From positions 1 to 39,744 of the IMG/VR virus record IMGVR_UViG_3300045944_000197: a stretch of DNA of 39,744 nt, one strand, 5' to 3'. Origin of the DNA: a virus. Made by a program: the position numbers and the translations under genes. Below the pieces are notes generated by a model, which did no database searches, was not told the origin of the DNA, and was given only the letters and a program-made list of their open reading frames with translations. Shown here one piece after another: positions 6,712 through 14,279 of the stretch (position 1 is its first letter; each line of letters opens with the position of its first letter).

Positions 6712-8312
6712 TGCCTTGGGTGGACACTAGCCTAATTAAGAGGGAGGAACTGGTCGGCGAGCACAGTCTCCAGGTCTACAACGGTCTTGACTGCTGTATG
6801 ACCTTTGAGATCTGGGAATCGTTGATGCAGGACATGGAGGACGTGGAGCATAGCGCAGCCGCGAAGCGAGTCTATGACTTCGAGCGGGGGATGTGTGCGC
6901 CAAGCTTCGTGATGTCCCGCAGAGGCGTGCTCGTCGACCAGTTCTACAGAGATAAAGTCAGGGCGGAATTGGAAGCCGACCTGGACAAGGCGGATAGGAG
7001 GTTCCAGAACTTGGCCAGGGCGGTGTGGGGTGAACCCTATGCCGATCGGAACAAGTATCCGGACAAGCGCACCTTCTCGCTGAACTATAGTAGCCCGGAT
7101 CAGCTGAAGGCCTTTTTCTATGAGGCCCTCCAGCTGCCAGTGCGCTATACGTTCGTGAAGGGCGACCAGAAGATAACTGTCAATCGAGAGGCTTTGGAGT
7201 GGATAGACGAGAATGCCCAGTGGGGTGGGATATTTGCCAGGTACATTATCGCGATGCGCGACTACCGGAAAAAGATTTCGGTGCTGAAGAAGCAACTGTC
7301 GGCAGACGGCCGGATGAGGTGCTCGTATAATGTTGCTGGAACTGAGACTGGACGTTGGTCAAGTTCTGAAGATCCCTTTGGAAACGGAGATAACCTACAA
7401 AATTGGACTAAGAAGATGCGTAGGTGTGTCGTCGCCGATCCTGGCTACCGACTATATAGTATCGATTACTCTCAAGCAGAATCCTTTGTCACCGGCGGAC
7501 TTGCCTATCGGGATGGAAGGGACAAGGCTTATCTTACTGCCTGCCGTTCAGGCGATCTCCATACAGCCGTCACCAAGGAAGTTTGGCCTGACCTCGGATG
7601 GTCGGGTGACAAGGCTGAAGACAAAGCGATCGCGGAGCAGCCCTTTTACTTCGCTCTCAGTTACCGTGATACGACCAAGCGACTTGGACACGGATCTAAC
7701 TACCTTGGATCCGCACCTCACCTCGCTAAGATTACCCGTACAGACAAAGACTCGGTCTTCGCCTTTCAGGCCAAGTATTTTCGACGCTTCCCGGGTATTA
7801 AACGCTATCATGCGCAACAGATAGCTAGAGTTCAGATGGAGCATCAGGTTGAAACAGTCCTCGGACGGCGACGGCACTTCTTCGGGCACCCACTTGATGC
7901 GGCGACCCATAGGAAGGCAATTGCTTTTGATCCTCAGTCTACTGTTGGGGATATGCTTAATCTGGCACTCTGGAAAGTGTGGTATGAACTGGATGAGTGG
8001 GGACCCAGTCACGGGCCTCTGCAGCTGCTCCTCCAAGTCCATGACAATATCGTGTTTCAACTACCTGAAATCCTTGGTGAAGACGAGCACATAAGGATTC
8101 TGGCGAGAGTCATGGAACTCTTACAGATCGAACTCAGATTCCTAGACGAGGTGGTGACGGTTCCGGCAGACGTTGAGTACGGTTGGAACTGGGCACCAAA
8201 GAAAGTGGATAAGAGCAACATCGATGGCCTTGATTCTTGGCGCCCAACAGGGATCAATCGGACAAGACAGTTCGCAACGGAAACTGTCAGATTGGATCAA
8301 CTCGCTTTATGA
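6711..8312 (+). CDS. Family A DNA polymerase (carries ExoIII; rest of exonuclease split off)
   Basis: A 533-residue polymerase. Near the N-terminus YNGLDCCMT (23-31) looks like proofreading motif ExoIII, while ExoI and ExoII are on the protein at 5219-6280. Polymerase signatures follow: TGRWSSSEDP (213-222), motif A YSIDYSQAE with Asp252, motif B RDTTKRLGHGSNY (319-331), and motif C QVHDNIVF (442-449) with Asp445. Motif C normally reads HDE; here the third residue is Asn446. It is the likely replicative polymerase. The missing exonuclease motifs imply that the two polypeptides assemble, or that proofreading is lost. No intein motifs or intron are evident between the halves; an ordinary gene is there. 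Confidence 0.92.
   Translation: MPWVDTSLIKREELVGEHSLQVYNGLDCCMTFEIWESLMQDMEDVEHSAAAKRVYDFERGMCAPSFVMSRRGVLVDQFYRDKVRAELEADLDKADRRFQNLARAVWGEPYADRNKYPDKRTFSLNYSSPDQLKAFFYEALQLPVRYTFVKGDQKITVNREALEWIDENAQWGGIFARYIIAMRDYRKKISVLKKQLSADGRMRCSYNVAGTETGRWSSSEDPFGNGDNLQNWTKKMRRCVVADPGYRLYSIDYSQAESFVTGGLAYRDGRDKAYLTACRSGDLHTAVTKEVWPDLGWSGDKAEDKAIAEQPFYFALSYRDTTKRLGHGSNYLGSAPHLAKITRTDKDSVFAFQAKYFRRFPGIKRYHAQQIARVQMEHQVETVLGRRRHFFGHPLDAATHRKAIAFDPQSTVGDMLNLALWKVWYELDEWGPSHGPLQLLLQVHDNIVFQLPEILGEDEHIRILARVMELLQIELRFLDEVVTVPADVEYGWNWAPKKVDKSNIDGLDSWRPTGINRTRQFATETVRLDQLAL
6738..6749 (+). repeat. Direct repeat, right copy, flanking the DUF1937 gene
   Basis: AAGAGGGAGGAA, one mismatch from 6266-6277. Both copies are read as KREE. 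Joining the two proteins at this repeat gives a continuous exonuclease domain, with ExoII, then LGTLASIHTDEASWK, then KREELVGEHSLQVYNG (ExoIII). Confidence 0.5.
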
Positions 8313-9483
8313 GTACCTGACAGACGACGCAACTGTTCCACCGCTATATGCCCAGTGGTCCGCCATATCAGCTGTCGGCGCCGCTATGGAGAGGCGTGTC
8401 TGGGTACGGCGAGGTGGGGAACCGATTTATCCGAACTTAATGGTGATGCTTGTAGGTAATCCAGGTTCAGGTAAGTCAAGAGCAATCAACCCGCTTCGCC
8501 GCATTCTACATGGAGCTAAGATCAGTGAGGATAACCAGATCAAATTCGCACCTGATGACTTCACCAAAGCCAGCCTTGTTGATGCTATGGAGAAGGCAGG
8601 ACGGTTTGTGGAGGAAGAACGCTGGTCAGCTCTATATATCGCCGCACACGAGCTGTCTGTTCTACAACCTTTCGATGCTGGGCAGATGATGGGCGTCATC
8701 AATGACTTCTATGATTGTCAGAAGCCTAAGTATGAAGAAACTAAACGAACAGGTAACAAGACTATTAGTATCGAGAACCCAACTGTCAATGTGTTGGCTG
8801 GAGTACAACCGGGATATCTAGCAGCCAATTTGGATGAGCAGGCTTGGCGCCAGGGTTTCCTTGCTCGTTTCATTATGATCTATGGTGAGCCTATCAAAGC
8901 TCCTAGATTCTTCTATCAGCGAGAAAATCCAAGAGTTCACAATCAACTCCTCTTTGATCTGATAGAAGATCTGAAGAAGATGCGTGAGTTGTTTGGTGAA
9001 TTGAAGTTTTCAGAAGAGGCAATAGAGCTTTTAGAGAAATTGTATGGTGGAGGCTTTAAGCCGATCCCAACTCATCCCAGATTGGCCAACTATGTGACAC
9101 GTAGAGAATTGTTTCTGCTTAAGCTGATGACGATTTCATCGATCAGTAATGGTCCATCTGGCTGGATTGAGCACCACGATGTAGATCGTGCATTCACATG
9201 GCTACGTGAAGCTGAAGCCTCCATGCCGTATGTGTTCTCGCAAATGTATGGCGACTCAGATAGCCTATCATTAGAAGAGCTGCATACCTTCGTCGAACAG
9301 CGTTGTAAGAAGACAGGCGGTCCTATCTCAATTTCAGAGGTATATGACTATCTTAGTCTGCGCATGAAGGCCAGAGAGGTAGAGAATCTGATCAAGCTGG
9401 CCTTGCAAGCGCGGAAGCTAGTATTCATCCCACCTGAAATACCAGGGGAAGGTGGAATGATCCGCCCAGGTAGACGGCCTTAA
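8224..9483 (+). CDS. DUF3987-type P-loop replicative helicase/ATPase
   Basis: A 419-residue protein whose 5' end overlaps the polymerase gene by 89 bases. The ATG at 8224 is preferred; an in-frame ATG at 8173 lies deeper in the polymerase gene. A helical N-terminus (SDWINSLYEYLTDDATVPPLY) leads to Walker A GNPGSGKS (78-85) in a strand LMVMLVGNPGSGKS, then a NVLAGVQPGYLAANL segment and a WRQGFLARFIM arginine-containing motif, as in DUF3987 phage helicases. No primase zinc ribbon or TOPRIM domain is seen, so priming must come from elsewhere. It closes the + operon; its last 59 bases overlap the end of a - strand gene. Base composition becomes more AT-rich within this gene. Confidence 0.8.
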   Translation: MALILGAQQGSIGQDSSQRKLSDWINSLYEYLTDDATVPPLYAQWSAISAVGAAMERRVWVRRGGEPIYPNLMVMLVGNPGSGKSRAINPLRRILHGAKISEDNQIKFAPDDFTKASLVDAMEKAGRFVEEERWSALYIAAHELSVLQPFDAGQMMGVINDFYDCQKPKYEETKRTGNKTISIENPTVNVLAGVQPGYLAANLDEQAWRQGFLARFIMIYGEPIKAPRFFYQRENPRVHNQLLFDLIEDLKKMRELFGELKFSEEAIELLEKLYGGGFKPIPTHPRLANYVTRRELFLLKLMTISSISNGPSGWIEHHDVDRAFTWLREAEASMPYVFSQMYGDSDSLSLEELHTFVEQRCKKTGGPISISEVYDYLSLRMKAREVENLIKLALQARKLVFIPPEIPGEGGMIRPGRRP

Positions 9484-9673
9484 CAGACGGCAGGCCGGTA
9501 TCAATTCCGAACAGGTTCGCAACGAGGCCCAGTATGATGAGCACGGCGATAACGACTATCGCAATCCGGGCGACCTTGGTGATCTGGGGATCAGAGGTTA
9601 TCTGTGCAATGACCCACAGCGCCAGCGCGGCGATACAGACTATAATAACAATCCAGACAAATATCATAACCAT
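9425..9673 (-). CDS. Small two-helix membrane protein, holin candidate
   Basis: An 82-residue protein. The ATG at 9673 is preceded by AAGGAGACTAAC (GGAG, spacing 7). Two hydrophobic helices are visible, about residues 2-24 (VMIFVWIVIIVCIAALALWV) and about 34-53 (RIAIVVIAVLIILGLVANLF), joined by a short polar loop with DPQ. It is the last gene of the late block, directly after spanin-like genes, so a holin or other lysis membrane protein is the best guess. Two-helix holins of this size are known, but no family signature is visible. Its 3' end overlaps the convergent helicase gene by 59 bases. Confidence 0.7.
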   Translation of the reverse strand: MVMIFVWIVIIVCIAALALWVIAQITSDPQITKVARIAIVVIAVLIILGLVANLFGIDTGLPSVKAVYLGGSFHLPLVFQVG

Positions 9674-9674
9674 G

Positions 9675-10028
9675 TTAGTCTCCTTCTGGGTGTGGTCCAC
9701 CTGTGTCGCCGCCACCGCTAGGCGGGCCGGGATCGGGAGGGTCTGGCGGATCAGGTTTATCCGGCGGTTCAGGCTTGTCCGGCTTGTCAGGCTTGTCTGG
9801 CGGAGAAGGTTTGTCCGGCGGTGAAGGCCTGTCCGGTTCAGGGACTCTCCTGTCTGGGTCAGTGCTCGGCGCCACAGGCGCTGGTCGGTCAATCCCGTGC
9901 TTTCGTCGACAGATCAGCCAGGTGTTCTCATGACGGCTGGCCAGGAAGCGGCACTGCGCGTCGGAGAACTCAACGCTTGGGCTTTGGCAGCCAGCTAGAA
10001 CGAGGGGGAGGAGGAGGATCGGTCTCAT
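9675..10028 (-). CDS. Proline-rich lipoprotein, o-spanin (Rz1-like) candidate
   Basis: A 117-residue protein. The signal sequence ends in a lipobox, LVLAGC with Cys14, so it is predicted to be lipid-anchored in the outer membrane. After a domain with paired cysteines (EFSDAQCRFL ... LIC), the C-terminal 60 residues are almost pure DKP/PDKP/PDPP repeats. Short proline-rich lipoproteins next to a membrane-anchored protein are typical outer-membrane spanins. Its ATG overlaps the stop of the TM protein gene (ATGA). The cysteine domain is closely similar to that of the nested upstream protein at 9970-10188, so the two look duplicated. At 117 residues it is long for Rz1. Confidence 0.7.
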   Translation of the reverse strand: MRPILLLPLVLAGCQSPSVEFSDAQCRFLASRHENTWLICRRKHGIDRPAPVAPSTDPDRRVPEPDRPSPPDKPSPPDKPDKPDKPEPPDKPDPPDPPDPGPPSGGGDTGGPHPEGD

Positions 10029-10188
10029 TGGGCTTGGTCTTCGGGCACAATCCTGTCGTGTCTACCCCCGTCTGTCGTAACACCCGGCACTGGTCCGCTG
10101 TGAACTTGATCTCCTCGGCCCAGCATGCGATCGGCGATGAGCTTAAGAGACTCACAGTAAGAAACCAATTCTTCGCGAGTCGGCTCAT
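9970..10188 (-). CDS. Nested secreted protein with paired-cysteine motif
   Basis: A 72-residue protein from the ATG at 10188; an alternative ATG at 10203 adds five residues, and neither has a strong ribosome site. Residues 1-25 form a signal peptide (basic SRLAKN, hydrophobic FLTVSLLSSSPIA, then CWA before AEE). The mature part has IKFTADQCRVLRQTG and a second cysteine (GLC), followed by a proline-rich end (PPPPPR). It is nested out of frame within the end of the TM protein gene and also overlaps the start of the lipoprotein. Its similarity to the lipoprotein's VEFSDAQCRFL...LIC segment is the main reason to believe it is real. Rz1-like or lysis-related role inferred. Confidence 0.55.
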   Translation of the reverse strand: MSRLAKNWFLTVSLLSSSPIACWAEEIKFTADQCRVLRQTGVDTTGLCPKTKPNETDPPPPPRSSWLPKPKR

Positions 10189-10495
10189 GATCGAGGACCA
10201 CATTAACGAACCATCTATCAGCTCCTTGAAACGCGAAGCCTGATGAGATCCCCCAGAGCTGTGGCCCTCCCCTAGCCTGGACGTGCCTCAAGGCACATGG
10301 GACATTCTGACTGCTTAGCTCTGAGTAGGTACTCAGAAATCGATCCAGTAGATCCTTATCGTCCAAGGCCCGGTAAATGACATATACTGGGACAGCAATG
10401 ATAGCCAGCAGAGCAATGACAAGGACGTTTCCAAGTGAAAGTCCTTTAATCGCTCCAAGCCAACTAACATATTTATCAGGTCCCTGTTCCGTCAT
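10025..10495 (-). CDS. Membrane-anchored protein, i-spanin-like candidate
   Basis: A 156-residue protein with one transmembrane helix at about residues 20-43 (LGNVLVIALLAIIAVPVYVI) and a soluble C-terminal domain of about 110 residues, the topology of an inner-membrane spanin (Rz). A long coiled coil, normally expected, is not obvious; there are helical stretches (LLDRFLSTYSEL, ELVSYCESLKLIADRML). Its ATG overlaps the stop of the tail-fibre gene (ATGA), and its 3' third contains the nested secreted gene in another frame, an arrangement reminiscent of Rz/Rz1. An unrelated single-pass protein is possible. Confidence 0.6.
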   Translation of the reverse strand: MTEQGPDKYVSWLGAIKGLSLGNVLVIALLAIIAVPVYVIYRALDDKDLLDRFLSTYSELSSQNVPCALRHVQARGGPQLWGISSGFAFQGADRWFVNVVLDHEPTREELVSYCESLKLIADRMLGRGDQVHSGPVPGVTTDGGRHDRIVPEDQAQ

Positions 10496-11607
10496 GTCTT
10501 AATACAGTAGAGCAGTGCTACGTTGCGTGGCCTGTTTTCACTAGAATTGCTGGTACCACCGGTATCAGCCAGCGTCGTTGTGACCGTGTGAGTGTGTGCT
10601 GCCAACGCCGTGCCTGTGAAGGTGTGGGTGTGGCTGTCACTGGACGTTGTGAAGGTGTGGGTGTGCGCACCTGCCGAGCTGGTTGCCAGCGTGGCAATCG
10701 ACGGCGTGGTAGCACGGCCGGCATAGGACTGCGGGCCGCCATCCGAACCAATAGTGACGTTGTGGGTGTGCGCCCCAGCGGAAGCGGTTGTGCCAGTGTG
10801 CGTGTGAGCATCAGCAGTCAATGTACCAGCAGGTGTGCCAGCACTGATAGCTGCAGCGGTAGAAGTGGCAACGTGCGTGTGAGCTGGCATCTGCGCAGCC
10901 TGTGCTGTGCCAATAGCTCGGCTTGTATCAATGCCTCGACCATCGTCCCAGCCTCTGACAAATTCAGCACGCAGATCTGGCAACGCGAAGGTCGTTGATC
11001 CGTCGCCGGCTCCATAGAGCGTGCCGATCGCTGTGAACAGCGCGGCGTAGGTTGTACGACTAACGAGGGCTCCGTTACACTTCAGATAATTAGCTGGTGG
11101 CGTAGCCATAGCAGTCATGATGACTGTGCCAGTGGGTACACCGTCCAAACCTGCGGGACCAGTTGGCCCTGCTGGACCTGTGGGGCCTGCTGGACCTTGA
11201 GGACCCTGTATTCCTTGTGATCCAGTCGTTCCTGTATCACCCTTATCGCCCTTCGGCCCCTGCGCTCCTTGCGGTCCAGTCGGTCCTTCGGGTCCAGTTG
11301 GTCCTTGTGCACCAGTGGCACCTGTAGCTCCAGTTGCACCTGTCGGACCTTCTGGTCCTGGGGGTCCATCATTGCCAGTCGGTCCTGGGTTTCCGGGGAT
11401 TCCTTGTGGACCAGTTGCACCGTTCGCGCCGGCTGGACCCATTGGCCCCTGTGGACCGACCGATCCAGGTGCGCCCGGAATGCCCTGATCGCCTTGTGGG
11501 CCAGCTGGTCCGACGGGCCCGACAGGTCCTACTGGTCCCTGAGGCCCACGGCCACCGACCTCGGTGAAGATGACCTTGACAGGTGCCTCAATGAGTGTCT
11601 CGGCCAT
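10492..11607 (-). CDS. Collagen-like tail fibre with collar domain and His-x-His tip
   Basis: A 371-residue protein from the ATG at 11607 (overlapping the previous stop; a TTG lies three bases upstream). A short leader ([17 protein letters not shown]) precedes about 125 residues of GXY collagen repeats. A phage tail-collar domain follows ([20 protein letters not shown], then [20 protein letters not shown]). The last 130 residues carry repeated His-x-His units (TH, AHTH, SHTHTF) and end in [15 protein letters not shown], like the receptor-binding tips of lambdoid and T4 short fibres, where HxH sites hold metal. It is probably a host-recognition fibre. The leader and collagen part resemble the gene at 13080-14279. 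Confidence 0.9.
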   Translation of the reverse strand: MAETLIEAPVKVIFTEVGGRGPQGPVGPVGPVGPAGPQGDQGIPGAPGSVGPQGPMGPAGANGATGPQGIPGNPGPTGNDGPPGPEGPTGATGATGATGAQGPTGPEGPTGPQGAQGPKGDKGDTGTTGSQGIQGPQGPAGPTGPAGPTGPAGLDGVPTGTVIMTAMATPPANYLKCNGALVSRTTYAALFTAIGTLYGAGDGSTTFALPDLRAEFVRGWDDGRGIDTSRAIGTAQAAQMPAHTHVATSTAAAISAGTPAGTLTADAHTHTGTTASAGAHTHNVTIGSDGGPQSYAGRATTPSIATLATSSAGAHTHTFTTSSDSHTHTFTGTALAAHTHTVTTTLADTGGTSNSSENRPRNVALLYCIKT

Positions 11608-13070
11608 CAAAAATACTCCGTGAAGACGATCATGCCGTTAGCAGCAATGCCTCCCGACGCCTGCGGTTGACTCGCGCCAATTGCGCCACCCTGTCCACCG
11701 CCGCCGGGGAAAATCGGATTGGTCAGCGTGGCCGCCCCGGAACTGATCGGCGTCCCCTGCATGTTCGGAGCGTAGAAGTTGCCGCCACCGAAGCCTTTGC
11801 CAGCCCATGCAGGATTGCCTGTCGCGCCCTTGACACCACCGAGACCTGCGCTGCCATTGACGTTGAGATCGCCTCCGGTTGCCGAGCCACCAGAACCACC
11901 AGCCACCTGCCCAGCGGTTCCAGCTGTACTCGGTGAGCCACCGGCACCACCACCTGCTGTCATACCCTTGAAGGTGGTATCTGCCGCGCTGCCGTTGGAC
12001 GAGCCGGAGCGAGCACCGAGGACGTAAGGCTCACCTGCGGCATTGAGATCGCTAGCGGCGTACAGCTTCTTACAGTAGGCACCTCCTCCACCACCGCCAC
12101 CAGCAGAGGACTGTCCAGTGCTGGTCAGCTCGGCGAGACCACCATTGCCGCCAGCTGCAACCAGCTCGACCTCGACATACTTTAATCCAGCGGGTGGGAC
12201 GTAAGTGCCTGCGCCGGTCGTGGTAACGTAGGTCTTGCGCATGTTGACGAAGCTGGAACCCTCGACCGTGTCGCCATCGACGAAGTACTCGGTCAGCACC
12301 ATGCGACCACCTGCGCCGACACCAGCCTGTCCTGCAGCGCCACCTGCGACTGACAGCGCTCCACAGCCGCCACCGCCTGGATGGTTACCGTTGGCACCTG
12401 CCTGTGTAGTACCGTCAGATGCAATGCGGCCACGAGGGTTTGTGCTCAACGCACCTGCGCCACCATCGGCCTGTCGGGAGGTGTTGCCGGTAGCTGCGTG
12501 ACCGACGCCGGAGCCGTTACCGTCGATGTTGACGTCACCTCCTGTTGCCAGGCCCCAAGCAGATCGGCCGCACGAGGTTGGCAATGCGACAGCTGCAGCT
12601 GCACCGCCGACTGTCGCCGCGCCACCACCTGCTGTCATACCCTTGAAGGTGGAATTGTTGCCGTTCTGCGAGACGCCGGATGGCGTAGTGCCGCCGCGCC
12701 CGATCAAGTAAGGCTCCGATGCTGCCAGTTCATCAGCTCGATAGGTCTTCTTGCAGTACGCGCCGCCACCACCACCTGCGCCGACAGAACCAGTGGTCGC
12801 TGCCGTCGCGCTAGAGTTCTGTCCAGCTGCGCCAGCACCCCACAGCTCGACGGTCAGGAATTTAAGGTTGGGTTGTTTGACGTAGTTGCCGGCAACGTCT
12901 GCTCCTCCGCCGTCCGCACCCTCGAGCGTCGTCACCTTCATCGACAAAGGCTGGATCGAACCGGCCGGCTGTGTTAACCAAACGACACCTGACCAAACAT
13001 AGGAGACGTTGGCGCCGGCGGGGGTGTAGATATCGCCAACTGCGGGGGAGGCTGGAAAGTCGAAAGCCAT
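11607..13070 (-). CDS. Glycine-rich adhesin/tail tip protein with internal duplication
   Basis: A 487-residue protein. The N-terminus (MAFDFPASPAVGDIYTPAG, then YVWSGVVWLTQ) is a common fibre-attachment segment. The rest is two copies of a roughly 200-residue glycine-rich module. Each has a hydrophobic strand (KFLTVELWGAG or KYVEVELVAAG), a poly-Gly turn into AYCKK, a YLIG/YVLG strand, TFKGMTAGGG, and an ending VLTEYF or VFTEYF. Such glycine-rich modules occur in receptor-binding adhesins, where Gly loops form the host-contact surface. It lies between two collagen-like fibre genes, with ATGA coupling to the next. Confidence 0.8.
   Translation of the reverse strand: MAFDFPASPAVGDIYTPAGANVSYVWSGVVWLTQPAGSIQPLSMKVTTLEGADGGGADVAGNYVKQPNLKFLTVELWGAGAAGQNSSATAATTGSVGAGGGGGAYCKKTYRADELAASEPYLIGRGGTTPSGVSQNGNNSTFKGMTAGGGAATVGGAAAAVALPTSCGRSAWGLATGGDVNIDGNGSGVGHAATGNTSRQADGGAGALSTNPRGRIASDGTTQAGANGNHPGGGGCGALSVAGGAAGQAGVGAGGRMVLTEYFVDGDTVEGSSFVNMRKTYVTTTGAGTYVPPAGLKYVEVELVAAGGNGGLAELTSTGQSSAGGGGGGGAYCKKLYAASDLNAAGEPYVLGARSGSSNGSAADTTFKGMTAGGGAGGSPSTAGTAGQVAGGSGGSATGGDLNVNGSAGLGGVKGATGNPAWAGKGFGGGNFYAPNMQGTPISSGAATLTNPIFPGGGGQGGAIGASQPQASGGIAANGMIVFTEYF
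11947..11977. repeat. Internal DNA repeat in the glycine-rich adhesin gene, copy 2
   Basis: Thirty-one bases here are identical to 12622-12652. They encode the TFKGMTAGGG segment of each duplicated module. The identity over third-codon positions suggests a recent duplication or gene conversion within an otherwise diverged pair. Confidence 0.75.
12622..12652. repeat. Internal DNA repeat in the glycine-rich adhesin gene, copy 1
   Basis: Identical to 11947-11977 over 31 bases; the surrounding module sequence has diverged much more than this core. Confidence 0.75.
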
Positions 13071-13079
13071 CGTTATGCC

Positions 13080-14279
13080 TCACGGATTATCAGTAGCGAA
13101 GACGGCATTAACCTGAATAGATGCTGCCGTGTCCATAGCCAGCCCAGCTGCATTTCCACCGGAAGCAAAGGTTTGGATACCGATACCTGTGCCGGTAGAG
13201 GCAGAAACATAGCCGGTCAGTTGGCCAGAGAAGGTCAGGCCACTACCATACACAGCGGTACAGATGGCCGACGGATTGCCTATGCTGCCGAACGGCAGGC
13301 CGCCGATGAAGATGTTACCTGTGCCAGTATGAGCGGTCCAGGTCAACGAGCCTTCAAGATAAACTATTCTGCCATGACGAGTCCAGCGCCCCTGTTGAAC
13401 AGTGTAAGTGCCGACACCAGCAGCTGTGCTGCCATAAATAGTTGGCGTCCAGAGGCCTGTGGTCTCCTTGACGAAGCCTGTTGTATCAATGTTCGGCCCT
13501 GGAACCTCGACCCATTGGCTGGTATTGGCATCTTGATAGTAGATGAACAGACGCCCAGTACTTGATTGCCACCAAAGCTGCCCAACCTTAGGCGAAGAGG
13601 GTGGCGCGTCACCGATCGAGGTTGCGGCCGCAGCGGCTGCTAATGCGGCAGCCACAAAGGCTGTCGTCGCAATAGAGGTGTCGGCGTCACCTGCAGTTGG
13701 TGTTGGCGCGGTCGGATTGCCTGTCAGAGCTGGGCTAGCCAGCGGTGCTTTCAGGGCATCTTGTGAATCAACATAGGTCTTGTCGGCCTTGGCTGCGATC
13801 AACGTGTCTTGGGCTGCTTGTGCTGCATCAAGGCCGGTCACACCGGAGCTGGCAATAGGTAGGGTCGGCGGGAAAGTGGCGGGCTTGCCTGTAATGCCAG
13901 CCCAGTCCGTGGTTCCCGCAGGACCTGTTGGGCCTTGGGGACCCTGTGGACCCTGGATACCCTGCGCTCCTGTGTTACCAGTCGGGCCAATTGGACCCTG
14001 AGGCCCTTCCGGACCTGCTGGTCCCGGAGGCCCGTCGTTACCTTGAGGGCCTGGGTTGCCTTGCGGACCCTGGGAACCTGTTGCACCAGTCGCGCCTGTA
14101 GGACCTGCCGGGCCTTGAGGACCAGGTGATCCGGCGATACCCTGTGGACCTTCAGGACCGACTGGGCCAATGGGACCGACAGGTCCCATAGAGCCGTCTG
14201 GTCCTTGAGGGCCTCGGACACCGGCTTCCTCAAAGACGATCTTGACTGGTACGTTCTCGACAGACAGCTTGATAGTCAT
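13080..14279 (-). CDS. Collagen-like tail fibre protein
   Basis: A 399-residue protein from the ATG at 14279, which overlaps the previous stop (ATGA); the frame also opens upstream at 14294. The leader VENVPVKIVFEEAGVRGPQG is followed by about 110 residues of GXY collagen repeats. A linker region then has KTYVDSQDALKAPLASPALTG, a widespread fibre repeat. The next part (GDAPPSSPKVGQLWWQSSTG) ends in a beta-rich C-terminal domain. It is predicted to trimerise as a fibre. The leader and collagen block are paralogous to those of the gene at 10492-11607, while the C-terminal domains differ, suggesting two fibres on a common anchor. Confidence 0.85.
   Translation of the reverse strand: MTIKLSVENVPVKIVFEEAGVRGPQGPDGSMGPVGPIGPVGPEGPQGIAGSPGPQGPAGPTGATGATGSQGPQGNPGPQGNDGPPGPAGPEGPQGPIGPTGNTGAQGIQGPQGPQGPTGPAGTTDWAGITGKPATFPPTLPIASSGVTGLDAAQAAQDTLIAAKADKTYVDSQDALKAPLASPALTGNPTAPTPTAGDADTSIATTAFVAAALAAAAAATSIGDAPPSSPKVGQLWWQSSTGRLFIYYQDANTSQWVEVPGPNIDTTGFVKETTGLWTPTIYGSTAAGVGTYTVQQGRWTRHGRIVYLEGSLTWTAHTGTGNIFIGGLPFGSIGNPSAICTAVYGSGLTFSGQLTGYVSASTGTGIGIQTFASGGNAAGLAMDTAASIQVNAVFATDNP

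Noticed and set aside
5219-8312. Intein or self-splicing intron explaining the split polymerase
   Set aside because: The intervening segment is a complete DUF1937 gene with own start and stop; no intein splice motifs or intron-like structure were seen.
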